Source: Sutcliffiella halmapala
Lineage (GTDB): Bacteria; Bacillota; Bacilli; Bacillales; Bacillaceae_I
Reading direction: 5' to 3'
Length of the DNA stretch: 64,000 nucleotides
Assembly: GCF_002019665.1 (NCBI RefSeq)
Contig: NZ_KV917375.1
Location: 1,100,390-1,164,389, forward strand
Every line of letters begins with the position of its first letter. The first letter of the stretch is position 1. The translations under genes were made by a program, and so were the position numbers. Shown here piece by piece: positions 45,823-55,491 of the stretch. A model generated the notes under the pieces. That model did no database searches. It was given only the letters and a program-made list of their open reading frames with translations, and was not told the origin of the DNA.

Positions 45823-46347
45823 TTGTACTTGGGAAGAGTAGTTATTATTGTTTTTTCAATTATAGTTTTAAGCGGTTGTTCCTTATCGATTGAAGAGGCT
45901 TCAGAAAAAACGTTGAATGCTGTAGAACAATCATTGAGCGAAGAGAATAATGAAGCAAATGAAAAGAGCGGGCAAATCAGCTACTATTTACCTCCGCAAT
46001 ACACTGTAGATAGTGAATCAAATAACAACATCGTATTAACATATAAAGACCAAACATTTATCTTGTTCGTTAATCCATATGAGCAAAAGGATTCTGAAGT
46101 ACTTTATCAATCTACTGTTGAAAGTTATGATAGTCCAGAAGTGACGGAATCATTTTCTAATGAAGGTGAGTTTGGATATGTCATAATTGATGAAATAGAT
46201 AATAATGAGGATGAACTCTATGAAATAACGGTTGGTGTCGGTGGGGTAAAGATGACCACTGTAACAAACACAAACAATATGGAAGAGAGCGCAAACGTGA
46301 TGATGGATGTTGTGTCTTCTGTAATAGTGGAAGAGTTGGGGAATTAA
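45823..46347 (+). CDS. Lipoprotein of unknown function
   Basis: A 174-residue protein with a short signal (VVIIVFSIIVLSGCS) ending in lipobox LSGC, so anchored outside the membrane by lipidated Cys. The mature part is acidic (SEENNEANEKSG) and contains SYYLPPQYTVDSESNNNIVL and VKMTTVTNTNNMEESANVMM. Starts at TTG (45823) with AAAGGAG 8 bases upstream; the GTG at 45814 overlaps that site. No homologue name recalled. Confidence 0.75.
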   Translation: MYLGRVVIIVFSIIVLSGCSLSIEEASEKTLNAVEQSLSEENNEANEKSGQISYYLPPQYTVDSESNNNIVLTYKDQTFILFVNPYEQKDSEVLYQSTVESYDSPEVTESFSNEGEFGYVIIDEIDNNEDELYEITVGVGGVKMTTVTNTNNMEESANVMMDVVSSVIVEELGN

Positions 46348-46361
46348 ATAGGACTACATTT

Positions 46362-46394
46362 GGCTAACCCTATTTTAATATGGTTAGTTTTTTT
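46362..46394 (+). terminator. Terminator of the lipoprotein gene
   Basis: CTAACC pairs with GGTTAG around a 13-base loop, followed by eight T-rich bases. Confidence 0.65.
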
Positions 46395-46407
46395 CTATGG
46401 TTTTACC

Positions 46408-46514
46408 CTGAAAATACAGTGGCGTCTTTTAACACCCTGATGATCTCCGTACTAGGTGTTCGCTTTCCGCGGGCTCCTTTCGATTCGAATTTTTAGAAGG
46501 GGTCTCACTCCTTG
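46408..46514. repeat. REP1 fragment e
   Basis: Begins CTGAAAATACAGTGGC like fragment d, then TTTTAACACCCTGATGATC, TAGGTGTTCGCTTTCCGCGG and a partial GGGGTCTCACTCC. The middle is altered. Confidence 0.75.
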
Positions 46515-46541
46515 CCCTACAGTAAACAGGGCTTTGTCTAT

Positions 46542-46580
46542 AAAAAAGAGCCTAAATCTGAGAGATTTAGGCTCTTTTTT
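46542..46580. terminator. Terminator, serves the chemoreceptor gene
   Basis: A perfect 18-bp stem (AAAAAAGAGCCTAAATCT with its complement), usable on both strands. Confidence 0.93.
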
Positions 46581-46586
46581 CCGTTT

Positions 46587-48722
46587 TTATTTATTCTTAT
46601 TATTTTCTTCGTCATCTTCTGTAGTAATTGCCACTTCATCATATCCTGATTTCATATAAGAAGAATCCTCGATAGGGTCAACTTCATCGATATCATCTTG
46701 GGTTATGTCTGCTTGTTCTTCGATTGTTTCATCAAGATGTGTTTCTTCCTCTACAGTAAACTGACTTACTTCTTCTTGTAACTCTGTTGCAATGTCAGAG
46801 AGAGAGAGTGCAGCTTCGTTCACTTGTTCGATTGCAAGGATTTGGTGTTCACTTGATGCACTTACTTGTTCAGATGCCGCTGCAGCTTCTTCTGAGATAT
46901 AATGAACTTCTGTTAACTTTTTCTCTAACATTATATTTGATTGTGTTACTTGCCCGATGGCTTCTTGAACATCATTTACTTTAAGATTGATTTCTAATAC
47001 ATTATGAGCAATCTTTTCAAAAGATGTTTTGGTTTGGTGTACAGAATTTTGTTGAAGCTCTCGATATTCATTAAATTGTAGCGCATCATTGGATAGTTTA
47101 CTCATTTGACTACCCATTTCGGCAACTAGTTTCTTTATTGATAAAGCTTCATGTTTAGAACGTTCAGCTAGTTTACGAACTTCTTGGGCTACTACTGCAA
47201 AGCCGCGACCAGCTTCTCCAGCACGAGCAGATTCTATAGCCGCATTCAGTGCTAATAAATCAGTATTTTCAGCGATTTCTTGAATTGTTGCTACGATAGA
47301 ATGAATTTGCTGTGATTGCTTAGTTGCTTGTTGAACTCGTTCTGTTAAATGATTGGCAAGCTGCAAGAATTGTTCGGATGATTGGTGTAGATCTTGGACA
47401 ACTGTTAATCCTTCATCTCCTACGACCTTGGCACCATCAGCCTGTGTTTTAATCTCTTTACTAAAACGATCTGTCTTTTCTACAGCTTCTTTTACATGGA
47501 AAAGTATTTCCGTACTTTCATCTAAATGCCGTGCTTGGTCACTGGATCCCATTGCTACTTGTTTAATTGCTTCATTGACTTCGGTCGATTGTGCTGTCGT
47601 TTCTTCGGAAATAGCTGCTAGGTTTTGAGAAGAGGAATGGAGCTTGTCGGTAGCTGCCATTACCTTTAATAAAGATACCTGCATTTTTTCAGCCATTGCA
47701 TTAAATGTATGAGCAAGATCTGCCATCTCATCTTTCGTTGTAATAGGAACCCGATATGCAAAGTTTCCTTCGCCAATTTTAGAAGCGCCATCTTTTAGAG
47801 AACGAATAGAGATAGCTATTTTTTTATTTAGTAAATAACCAGTAATGCTTAAGAATAAAAGCAATAAAACACTAATAATAAGAGTCATTAGCATGATTGA
47901 TTGTGATTTTGAGTTTAAGTCTTGTTGAAGCTCAGCTTGTAACGCTGTAACACTTGTTTCCACGTCATTTACACTTGTTTCGACTTCACTACTAATCTGT
48001 TCGAAATTACGGATGTATGTAACAGAAGCAGTATAGTTTTCATACAACTTTTCCATTGTTTCTTCGTATGGCTTAAGGCGATCTAAAATTCCTGTTTTTT
48101 GGGTATCTAAGAGATCAGTCTCTGCTAAAACAGTACGAAAGGTTTCGGTAGTTTTTTTGAAATCCCGATATCTAATTTCTTGTTTGGAAGCTAAATATTG
48201 CTGTTCGTAAAGGCGAAGATCTAATAAAACTGCATCTAATTCAGCAATATTGGCACCTTTTACATTAATAGTTAGATTTCGCATAGCATTGCTCATTTGT
48301 CCTTGAAGTCCATTTGATTCACTAAAACCAATTTCCGTATATAATTCTTCTACAGGCTGAAATTCGTTTAAATAATGAGTAGTGGACGTTTGTATTTCAG
48401 AAAATAAAGTAACTAAATCGTCATATTCTGAAAATTGACCTTGTAACTTTTCTGATTCTTCAACAATGCTTGTTAGGTTTTCTTTGATTTTTTCAGAGGT
48501 TTCAGAGCTTGGTATACGTAAAAATTCCTGCTCATTTTTCCTAGTGTCTGTAAAAGTAAACTTGATATCTTTACTTTTGCTGGCAGCTTCAAAGAGTGCT
48601 GCTTCTTGTTCCTTTGCACTTGATTGGGTAAAGTAAAATAAAAAATTAAAAAGCAATACAGTAATAAGTCCAAAAATTGCGGATAATAAAATAAATCTGA
48701 CTCTGCCTCGAATTGTTTTCAT
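46587..48722 (-). CDS. Methyl-accepting chemotaxis protein with helical extracytoplasmic domain
   Basis: A 711-residue chemoreceptor. TM1 is at about residues 8-30 ([22 protein letters not shown]). A long helical ligand-binding region (about 31-280, with [17 protein letters not shown]) resembles the helical bimodular (HBM) type. TM2 follows ([19 protein letters not shown]), then HAMP ([20 protein letters not shown]) and the signalling domain with hairpin tip [28 protein letters not shown] Glu/Asp-rich tail of about 60 residues ends it. TAGGGGGGT precedes the ATG. It relays ligand state to CheA. Ligand not deducible; HBM domains often bind organic acids. Confidence 0.92.
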   Translation of the reverse strand: MKTIRGRVRFILLSAIFGLITVLLFNFLFYFTQSSAKEQEAALFEAASKSKDIKFTFTDTRKNEQEFLRIPSSETSEKIKENLTSIVEESEKLQGQFSEYDDLVTLFSEIQTSTTHYLNEFQPVEELYTEIGFSESNGLQGQMSNAMRNLTINVKGANIAELDAVLLDLRLYEQQYLASKQEIRYRDFKKTTETFRTVLAETDLLDTQKTGILDRLKPYEETMEKLYENYTASVTYIRNFEQISSEVETSVNDVETSVTALQAELQQDLNSKSQSIMLMTLIISVLLLLFLSITGYLLNKKIAISIRSLKDGASKIGEGNFAYRVPITTKDEMADLAHTFNAMAEKMQVSLLKVMAATDKLHSSSQNLAAISEETTAQSTEVNEAIKQVAMGSSDQARHLDESTEILFHVKEAVEKTDRFSKEIKTQADGAKVVGDEGLTVVQDLHQSSEQFLQLANHLTERVQQATKQSQQIHSIVATIQEIAENTDLLALNAAIESARAGEAGRGFAVVAQEVRKLAERSKHEALSIKKLVAEMGSQMSKLSNDALQFNEYRELQQNSVHQTKTSFEKIAHNVLEINLKVNDVQEAIGQVTQSNIMLEKKLTEVHYISEEAAAASEQVSASSEHQILAIEQVNEAALSLSDIATELQEEVSQFTVEEETHLDETIEEQADITQDDIDEVDPIEDSSYMKSGYDEVAITTEDDEENNKNK

Positions 48723-48839
48723 GGTACCCCCCTAAATAAAAATATCTTTTCGGATTTTATATGTTTTATCAAAAATCAGATATTTTAAAGTAATTATAGA
48801 CATAATACAACAAATTTCACAATATGATTTTGAAAGATT

Positions 48840-49946
48840 ATGAAAATAAGAATGGAATTTCCTATTGCGCTGATACTATATTTAGCTATTATTAAGTTTG
48901 TGGAAAAGAAATTTGCAGAAATGAGTGAGAATATGAAATCCTTTTTACATAATAAGGGTATAACTCTATCACCTCGTGTGTATTTAATCGATGGCTTAGG
49001 CTATATGGCTTTAGGGTTATTTTCATCCTTGATTATTGGTTTGATTATTAAAACGATAGGGGACCAATTGGGCTTGACTTGGTTTACAGAGATGGGTGTG
49101 TTAGCAATGGGCTTAATGGGACCAGCTATTGGTGCTGCTGTTGCTTATGGATTAAAGGCACCACCACTCGTATTATTTTCAACCGTTATTGCTGGGGCTG
49201 CTGGGGCACAATTAGGTGGCCCTGCTGGGAGCTTTATAGCAGCATTATTTGCAGCTGAAATAGGTAAGATAGTTTCCAAAGAAACAAAAGTCGATATATT
49301 AGTCACTCCTTTTTTAACAATTACTACTGGATTTTTAGTTGCGAAATTTATTGGTCCAACAATTGACTATGGAATGACTAATCTTGGTGCATTAATAATG
49401 TGGGCAACAGATCAACAACCAATTGTTATGGGAGTACTTGTTGCTGTATTAATGGGGTGGGCACTAACAGCACCTATTTCAAGTGCTGCTATTGCATTGA
49501 TGCTGGGGTTGGAAGGAATTGCTGCAGGTGCTGCCACCATAGGATGTGCTGCTCAGATGGTTGGCTTTGCTGTGAGTAGCTATCGAGAGAATAAAGTGTC
49601 AGGGTTATTAGCCATTGGAATTGGAACTTCTATGCTACAGGTACCAAACATAATAAAAAATCCGTTGATACTTATACCTCCGACTATTGCTGGAATCATA
49701 TTTGCACCGATTGGCACGACCGTCTTCCAGATGACGAATGTTAAAGAGGGAGCAGGTATGGGAACAAGTGGCTTTGTTGGGCAGATTATGACATTTGCTT
49801 CTATGGGTTTTTCCGTATCTGTCTTGTTTAAAGTCTTGTTACTTCACATTATTGGTCCTGCTGTGGTAAGTTTAGCAATATCCGAATGGATGAGGAAGAA
49901 AGACTATATTAAATATGGTGATATGAAAATTAATACTGGAGGGTAA
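48840..49946 (+). CDS. PTS_EIIC_2 family membrane protein
   Basis: A 368-residue polytopic protein resembling the PTS_EIIC_2 family. Family-like stretches are KGITLSPRVYLIDGLGYMALGLF, MGLMGPAIGAAVAYGLKAPPLV and PNIIKNPLILIPPTIAGIIFAP. No PTS EIIA/EIIB gene is next to it, so it may not be a phosphotransferase component. The start is uncertain: relatives begin near MKSFLHNKG (about residue 34), and no start has a clear ribosome-binding site. The stop is 5 bases before ytpP, suggesting an operon. Confidence 0.72.
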   Translation: MKIRMEFPIALILYLAIIKFVEKKFAEMSENMKSFLHNKGITLSPRVYLIDGLGYMALGLFSSLIIGLIIKTIGDQLGLTWFTEMGVLAMGLMGPAIGAAVAYGLKAPPLVLFSTVIAGAAGAQLGGPAGSFIAALFAAEIGKIVSKETKVDILVTPFLTITTGFLVAKFIGPTIDYGMTNLGALIMWATDQQPIVMGVLVAVLMGWALTAPISSAAIALMLGLEGIAAGAATIGCAAQMVGFAVSSYRENKVSGLLAIGIGTSMLQVPNIIKNPLILIPPTIAGIIFAPIGTTVFQMTNVKEGAGMGTSGFVGQIMTFASMGFSVSVLFKVLLLHIIGPAVVSLAISEWMRKKDYIKYGDMKINTGG

Positions 49947-49951
49947 GTTAA

Positions 49952-50263
49952 TTGGAAAAATTACAATCGTTAGAGCAATTTAATCAGCTAAAAGAAGATA
50001 AGGTGGTATTCATGTTTTCGGCAGATTGGTGCCCAGACTGCAGAGTAATTGAACCAGTTTTACCGGAAATTATGGAGAAATTTAGTGAATACACATTTAT
50101 CTATGTGGACCGTGATGAGTATATTGATTTGTGTGCTGAATTAAGTGTATTTGGTATTCCGAGTTTTGTTGCTTTTAAAAACGGAGAAGAGGCTGGCCGC
50201 TTTGTAAGTAAGGATCGCAAAACACAAGAAGAGATTGAAGGATTTTTAGTATCATTAGGCTAA
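49952..50263 (+). CDS. ytpP: Thioredoxin family protein YtpP
   Basis: A 103-residue thioredoxin-fold protein with active site WCPDC (about residues 27-31) and the cis-proline region VFGIPSFVAF. The CPDC centre differs from the CGPC of main thioredoxin, suggesting a special redox potential. TTG start with GGAGGG upstream. It would reduce a disulfide in the cytosol; the partner is not known. In B. subtilis the same gene lies near ytpQ-ytpR-sftA; here the bpr-like gene is inserted between them. Confidence 0.93.
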   Translation: MEKLQSLEQFNQLKEDKVVFMFSADWCPDCRVIEPVLPEIMEKFSEYTFIYVDRDEYIDLCAELSVFGIPSFVAFKNGEEAGRFVSKDRKTQEEIEGFLVSLG

Positions 50264-50282
50264 TTGATTAGCTTACAAATAG

Positions 50283-50316
50283 AAAAAGGATGCTTGAAAC
50301 GCAGCATCCTTTTTCT
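50283..50316 (+). terminator. ytpP terminator
   Basis: AAAAAGGATGC pairs with GCATCCTTTTT around a 9-base loop. Confidence 0.93.
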
Positions 50317-50323
50317 ATTTAAA

Positions 50324-50400
50324 TGTCTCTGTTAAACGCCGCTATTGATTTCCGCGAAAGTCTACGACTTTCGCGGAAATCAACAGCTAAGGTTAGTCAA
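50324..50400. repeat. REP1 miniature copy f (internal deletion)
   Basis: Keeps only the outer ends: CTCTGTTAAACGCCGC and ATCAACAGCTAAGGTTA. The middle is a perfect 16-bp hairpin GATTTCCGCGAAAGTC / GACTTTCGCGGAAATC with a 3-base loop. Confidence 0.85.
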
Positions 50401-50438
50401 AAAATCAATCATATACTTTAACAAAATTAATTAAATTA

Positions 50439-53400
50439 CTAATCCTTTTTACTCGAAGTAGCAGTACCAGGCTCATTGATGAATAATTTTCCTTCTGCAA
50501 GGGCGCGTGTGACATTGCCAAATTCATCGGAAACTTTTACTTCAATTTCAGCTCCGCTAGCAACTACATTAGATGTTGCTGTCCAATAACCAACATATTT
50601 TCCAGGTGATTGTTCTAATAATGGAAGCTCTATTGCATTATAGAGGTCATTATTGTATAGATCTTTGGATGTATTGGTTAAAGGCATGCGAATCGAGAAT
50701 GTGGCACGTAATCCAGGCTCACTGTTGAATTCGATTTTCACCGATTCACCAGCTTTTAAGTGCTTATCCTCTGTTGGTTTTAAGTTTTCAATGGTTGGAG
50801 CATCATATTTTGCAAATACTGTTACATCTTGGTTTGTGCTATTTCCGGCTTTGTCTTCGGCGATAACGCTAATGGTATTTTCGCCGTTATCAAGTAAAAT
50901 CCGGTGAGAGAAAGCACCATCCACAACGGAAACCTTCGTACCATTAACTTTTACGAAGTCTAGATTCTCATCCGCTACTGTACCAGTTACAGTCGTTGTT
51001 TCACGATTTGTTTTCGAACCATTTTCTGGACTAGTAATAGCAAGCTCTGGAGCAGTTTGATCTAAGATGATCGTTACAGGCTCGGATTCATCAGTCGTAC
51101 CGTTTTCTGTCGATGCTTTTGCTGTTAAGACGTTTTCTCCATCTACTAGACTAACGTCTACTGCAAATGTTCCTTCTTCAGTTGCAGTTGTGGTACTAAT
51201 TTCTTCTCCATTATTTAATACATGCACCGTAGTGGTTGGAGCTGCATTTCCTTCTACTGTTACAGAATCTACATTTGTAAATGTGCCATCTGCTGGAGAA
51301 GTAATGGTTGGTGCGGTGACTTCAAAATTCACTCTTGCACGAATCATGTAGTTTCCTTCTGCTTCAGGAGATGGCGACCAAGCGCCTCCTACTAACTGCC
51401 AGTTTCTTCCGGAATTTGGTCCGTTTTCATCTGTTGCAAGTCCAGGAGTATTCGGGTTTGGATGAGACTGAATATAAACCATGTAGAAGTCTTGTTCTAC
51501 AATGATTCCATGTTCAGAAAGGTCCACTTCCGTCCATTCTCCATTACGAAGTGCAGTTGCGTCGAATGGTCCTGCAAGTTTATTTCCAGGAGCACCGTCA
51601 GCGCCAGTTGCATCATATACTGCTACTTGGAAAGCTGTCCCCCCAGGTACTGGCCATTCCGTATCCCAGAAGCGGTATACTCCGCCAGTTACAAGTGCAC
51701 TTTCTTGCCCGTCTGGTAGAGACATTTTCACTGCCCAACCATTTCCAGCATCAAAGAAGGCACGTGCATTTTCAGCTGTTCCATCATCATAACCTATTTC
51801 GCCAGGGTAGCCGATGAATGGACGTAGTTCAAGGTTTACTTCTGTTTCTTCGTTCGCTGAAATGGATACTTCCACATTTTCACTATAGAAGGATGGGGCC
51901 ATAATTCTTAATGTATAATCTCCTTCATAAGCAGTGATGGAGAAGTTTCCATTTTCATCTGTTGTGACAGGTGTAACCGCGGCATCTTCTACTAGCAATA
52001 ATGTAGCATTTGTTATTGGATCACCAGTTGCGCTGTTGTTTACTGTTCCAGAAAGTGTTCCTTGTGGAATTTCTTCTAGAACAAAGTTCGCAACTGCTTC
52101 GCCATCTACCGGAATTTCTACAGTTTGTTCAGCAGGGTAGTATCCATAGCTTTCTGCTTTTACTGTGAAAGAACCAGCAGCATGAAGTAATTCATATTGT
52201 CCATTTGCTGGGTTAGTATTAACTGTTCTGCCAGATTCTAAGACAGAGACTTGTGCATGTAAAGGAAGAATGTTTGGTTGTAATGAGTCTTTTTTTACAT
52301 CTTCTTTTACTGGTGTTTTCATAGGGTGGATTTTATCAGGATTTACTTTTACCTCTTTAACTGCAACTGATTTCTCTGTTTGAACTCCAAGTTGAGCTGA
52401 GTTGGAAGCTGCTGCTTCTACATTCGACTCGTCAGAAAGCACGACATCATCTATATACCAACCAGGTCGAACAACACTGCCGTCAGTTGTTACATTAAAC
52501 CCGATATAGATGCGTTCTCCAGCATATTCAGATAAGTCTACTTCTCTCGCTGTCCATTCTGTTGTAACGCCATCAAAACGTAGAAGCTGAGTCCAGTTTT
52601 CTTGATCAGATGAAACAAATACATGACCAAAATCATAGCGTGCTTCTAGGTTATGCCAATTCATAAATTGTAAATAAGCTGAACTATCAGCTGGCAAGTC
52701 GATAGGAGGCATTACTAAAGTCATATTTGCACTGTTCCCATAGTCACCTGAAAGATTAGTTGCATATACTTTTTCACCAGAATATGCTGCTCCTGGGCCG
52801 CTTGTTGGAACACCCCACTCCCATGAGTTTGCCGCTCCGAAAGAGTACCAACCAATTGGATCGGTTTCAAAGTCTTGAGAATAGCCTAGTGTTATTCCAG
52901 GTTGAACAGTAACTTCATAAGTATCTGAAGTTACTTCATTTCCGCCAAAGTCAACTATGTGCCAACGGTAAGAAACAGAAGGCTCGACAATATCTTCTCC
53001 CGGAATGGAAGCGCTAAATGTGGCATCATTATAAGTACCGGATGTTCGAGTAGCTTCAAGGTTTACCCATTCACCGGCTGCATCTGTATATTGAAGAGTG
53101 ACAGATGCAATGCTTACATTATCTTGAACATCGATGCTAAGTGGTAAATTCATACCTGCATATGTTTCAGCAGGAGCCGTATGGTCAAATGTAGGTGGTT
53201 CGGAATCATCACCATCTCTTGCTACTTGACCTTTAATTTTTCCTAATCCAGAGATGATAGAAGATACCGCGTCATAAGCATTAACTAATCCATACCCATA
53301 CCCATTGTTCGGTGATTCTGGGAAAGTAGAATCAGTTAATGGAGTTGCAGTAGTTGTTAAAATTTCTGCAATATCATCCACTGTTAAGGATGAGTTAACT

Positions 53401-54818
53401 TGTTTTAATAAAGCTGCGACTGCTGATACATGTGGACCAGCCATAGACGTTCCATTCCAACCGCCTTCATATCCGTTGCCAGGAACGGAAGAACGAATAT
53501 TTACGCCTGGTGCTGAGATTTCCGGCTTTAATGTTCCATAAGGAGAGGGACCTTGTAAAGAAAAGCTAGCTAAACGCATGTTTATGTCCGTTGCACCTGT
53601 TGCGAAGGATTCTGGGTAGTTAGCTGGGTTAGCAACAGATCCGGGACCTCCTGGATTACCAGCACGTGTATTTCCAGCAGAGAATTCAGGGAAGATTTCT
53701 GCGGCACGCCATGCTTGCACCATTGGACGATACCATTCATCTAAACCAGGTCCTCCACCCCAAGAATTGTTAACTACATCTGGAGCCATTGCTGGATTTG
53801 GATTTCCGTTTGCATCTTTTGGTGCTAAAATCCACTCACCAGCTGCTAATAGGGCAGCATCTGTTCCACCAGCAGCAGTGAAAGCACGAACGGCAATCCA
53901 TTTTGCACCTGGGGCTACACCAATTTGGTTTGCACCATTTGGTTCCGCACCAACCATTGTACCTGTCACATGTGTTCCATGACCATTGTCATCGTATGGA
54001 ACAGATTGGTTAGCGGTTGCATCAAACCAGTTGTATTCATGGCTAGCATTATCAGGGTTATTTGGATCAAACCCACGATATTGTTCCTTTAAAGCAGGGT
54101 GGTTCCATTGAACACCTGTATCGATACTAGCGACAACTGTACCAGTACCATCGATGCCCATCTCCCAAACTTGAGGCACCCCGATTTGTTCAATATTCCA
54201 CTCCACATTCTCCAAACCAGCAGCTGGTTTCTTCTCCTCAACAGCTAGGCCAGCACTGCTGGATTTAGTGGTTTGTACAGTTGGGTGGAGCTCGCGAGTT
54301 TCGTTCGGTAGAATTTTATCTACTTCCGGAAATTCAGCTAGTTTTTCCATTACCTCTTTCGTAGCTGTAACAGCCATTCCGTTTACGACGAAGAAAGATT
54401 GAATGTCCTTTGCATTTCCTGCTTCTACTTCCTTGTTAAGAAAACTTGTTACATTTGCTTGTGTTTCAATTGCAGTTGTTCTTAATTCAGAAACAATTGC
54501 ATTTCTTTTCATTAGTTTTTCTTGATTCGCAGTAACAGATTTCGCTTCTGCAGCTTCAGAAGCTTCTTTTGCAACTGCCATGGTGTCTACCTGCTCCTTA
54601 AATTTAATAAGGAATGTAACTTTTTCCCCGTTTTTTGAAAACTGTTTGGTTAATCGTTCAGGAATTTTATTGGCCATAACCTCCTTCGATTCACCTAAAA
54701 AAGAAACCGAAGAGCCTTTACTCTGGGCACCTGCTTTGTTCGGAGTAAAGTTTGGCACAATCAAAAGTAAGCACATAATGATACTGAACAATCTTACTAA
54801 ACTACGTTTTTTCCCCAT
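50439..54818 (-). CDS. bpr: Secreted subtilisin-family protease, bacillopeptidase F-like
   Basis: A 1459-residue exported S8 protease. The signal peptide (about 1-31) ends near NKAGAQ. An inhibitor I9-like propeptide spans about 50-180. The catalytic triad is Asp233 (SIDTGV), His280 (NGHGTHV) and Ser458 (NGTSMAGPH), with oxyanion Asn at VVNNSWGG. After the catalytic domain come a jelly-roll-like region (TLVMPPIDLPADSSAYLQF), carboxypeptidase-regulatory-like beta domains (GTLSGTVNNSATGDPITNAT) and bacterial Ig-like repeats (SPADGTFTNVDSVTVEGNA). B. subtilis Bpr is 1433 residues with this start. AAGGGGGAT precedes the ATG. Its position between ytpP and ytpQ differs from B. subtilis. Confidence 0.9.
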   Translation of the reverse strand: MGKKRSLVRLFSIIMCLLLIVPNFTPNKAGAQSKGSSVSFLGESKEVMANKIPERLTKQFSKNGEKVTFLIKFKEQVDTMAVAKEASEAAEAKSVTANQEKLMKRNAIVSELRTTAIETQANVTSFLNKEVEAGNAKDIQSFFVVNGMAVTATKEVMEKLAEFPEVDKILPNETRELHPTVQTTKSSSAGLAVEEKKPAAGLENVEWNIEQIGVPQVWEMGIDGTGTVVASIDTGVQWNHPALKEQYRGFDPNNPDNASHEYNWFDATANQSVPYDDNGHGTHVTGTMVGAEPNGANQIGVAPGAKWIAVRAFTAAGGTDAALLAAGEWILAPKDANGNPNPAMAPDVVNNSWGGGPGLDEWYRPMVQAWRAAEIFPEFSAGNTRAGNPGGPGSVANPANYPESFATGATDINMRLASFSLQGPSPYGTLKPEISAPGVNIRSSVPGNGYEGGWNGTSMAGPHVSAVAALLKQVNSSLTVDDIAEILTTTATPLTDSTFPESPNNGYGYGLVNAYDAVSSIISGLGKIKGQVARDGDDSEPPTFDHTAPAETYAGMNLPLSIDVQDNVSIASVTLQYTDAAGEWVNLEATRTSGTYNDATFSASIPGEDIVEPSVSYRWHIVDFGGNEVTSDTYEVTVQPGITLGYSQDFETDPIGWYSFGAANSWEWGVPTSGPGAAYSGEKVYATNLSGDYGNSANMTLVMPPIDLPADSSAYLQFMNWHNLEARYDFGHVFVSSDQENWTQLLRFDGVTTEWTAREVDLSEYAGERIYIGFNVTTDGSVVRPGWYIDDVVLSDESNVEAAASNSAQLGVQTEKSVAVKEVKVNPDKIHPMKTPVKEDVKKDSLQPNILPLHAQVSVLESGRTVNTNPANGQYELLHAAGSFTVKAESYGYYPAEQTVEIPVDGEAVANFVLEEIPQGTLSGTVNNSATGDPITNATLLLVEDAAVTPVTTDENGNFSITAYEGDYTLRIMAPSFYSENVEVSISANEETEVNLELRPFIGYPGEIGYDDGTAENARAFFDAGNGWAVKMSLPDGQESALVTGGVYRFWDTEWPVPGGTAFQVAVYDATGADGAPGNKLAGPFDATALRNGEWTEVDLSEHGIIVEQDFYMVYIQSHPNPNTPGLATDENGPNSGRNWQLVGGAWSPSPEAEGNYMIRARVNFEVTAPTITSPADGTFTNVDSVTVEGNAAPTTTVHVLNNGEEISTTTATEEGTFAVDVSLVDGENVLTAKASTENGTTDESEPVTIILDQTAPELAITSPENGSKTNRETTTVTGTVADENLDFVKVNGTKVSVVDGAFSHRILLDNGENTISVIAEDKAGNSTNQDVTVFAKYDAPTIENLKPTEDKHLKAGESVKIEFNSEPGLRATFSIRMPLTNTSKDLYNNDLYNAIELPLLEQSPGKYVGYWTATSNVVASGAEIEVKVSDEFGNVTRALAEGKLFINEPGTATSSKKD

Positions 54819-54836
54819 TCAACATCCCCCTTAAAG

Positions 54837-55182
54837 TGGTATAACCGATACTTTGAACTTCCTCCTTTCATTAAAGTAAAAAGAGCTTGTTAGCTCATGG
54901 CAGAAGTCTAGCTATACCTTTGAACATGCACTAAAATATAGCTGGTTGTATGTAGGTGGTTCTCGTTGCCACTATTAGATTAATAAAGTGGGTAGAAGAA
55001 AAGTGTCGAAAAACAAAGAAAATAATCAGAATATTCAAAAGATGATCCCTTTGATGGAGATGGCTTTTTTTTGATAGGAAATTGGTTTAGGTAGGATAAA
55101 AAAACCAAAATGCATAAATGTTGGAAAAAATACCGGCAGCTATAAGGTTTTTGAACAAACTTTTCACTACTACTATTGGAGT
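54837..55182. other. Intergenic stretch upstream of the protease gene
   Basis: AT-rich, about 350 bases. It should hold the protease promoter on the minus strand, but I see no strong -35/-10 pair. Confidence 0.35.
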
Positions 55183-55410
55183 GTGATCAATAGGTTATAT
55201 TTACTATTTTCGTTAGAACTGGATGAAGGGAAAGAAAAACGAGAGTTTTCTACTAACCAAAGTATTCCTAGAAGAATAAAGCAATCATGTGTAAGTAGGA
55301 TGAACTGGAAAGTTATTATGGAAAATGAGACTTATGTACCGGTATTTGATCTTTCAGGTATCTTTTTCCTATTTGAAGGAAAAAGTAGAGAAGGAAAAAT
55401 AGATATGTAA
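55183..55410 (+). CDS. Possible small protein, 75 codons
   Basis: GTG start (GGAG is too close to be a good site). The frame encodes a mixed-charge sequence (LFSLELDEGKEKREFSTN; NWKVIMENETYVPVFDL) with no known family. Codon use looks coding-like and no competing frame is present. It ends 72 bases before the ytpQ start and could be the first gene of that operon. Low confidence. Confidence 0.3.
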   Translation: MINRLYLLFSLELDEGKEKREFSTNQSIPRRIKQSCVSRMNWKVIMENETYVPVFDLSGIFFLFEGKSREGKIDM

Positions 55411-55491
55411 TATTGCAGGGCTCCCCCATTACACGTTGTCAGTTTTTGTTGTACAATAAAGGTTGACCAAAATGAGAAGGGAATGTTCCTC

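Noticed and set aside
51502-51792. Forward frames within the protease gene
   Set aside because: Shadows of the strongly coding reverse strand; three overlapping frames in this spot are mutually exclusive.
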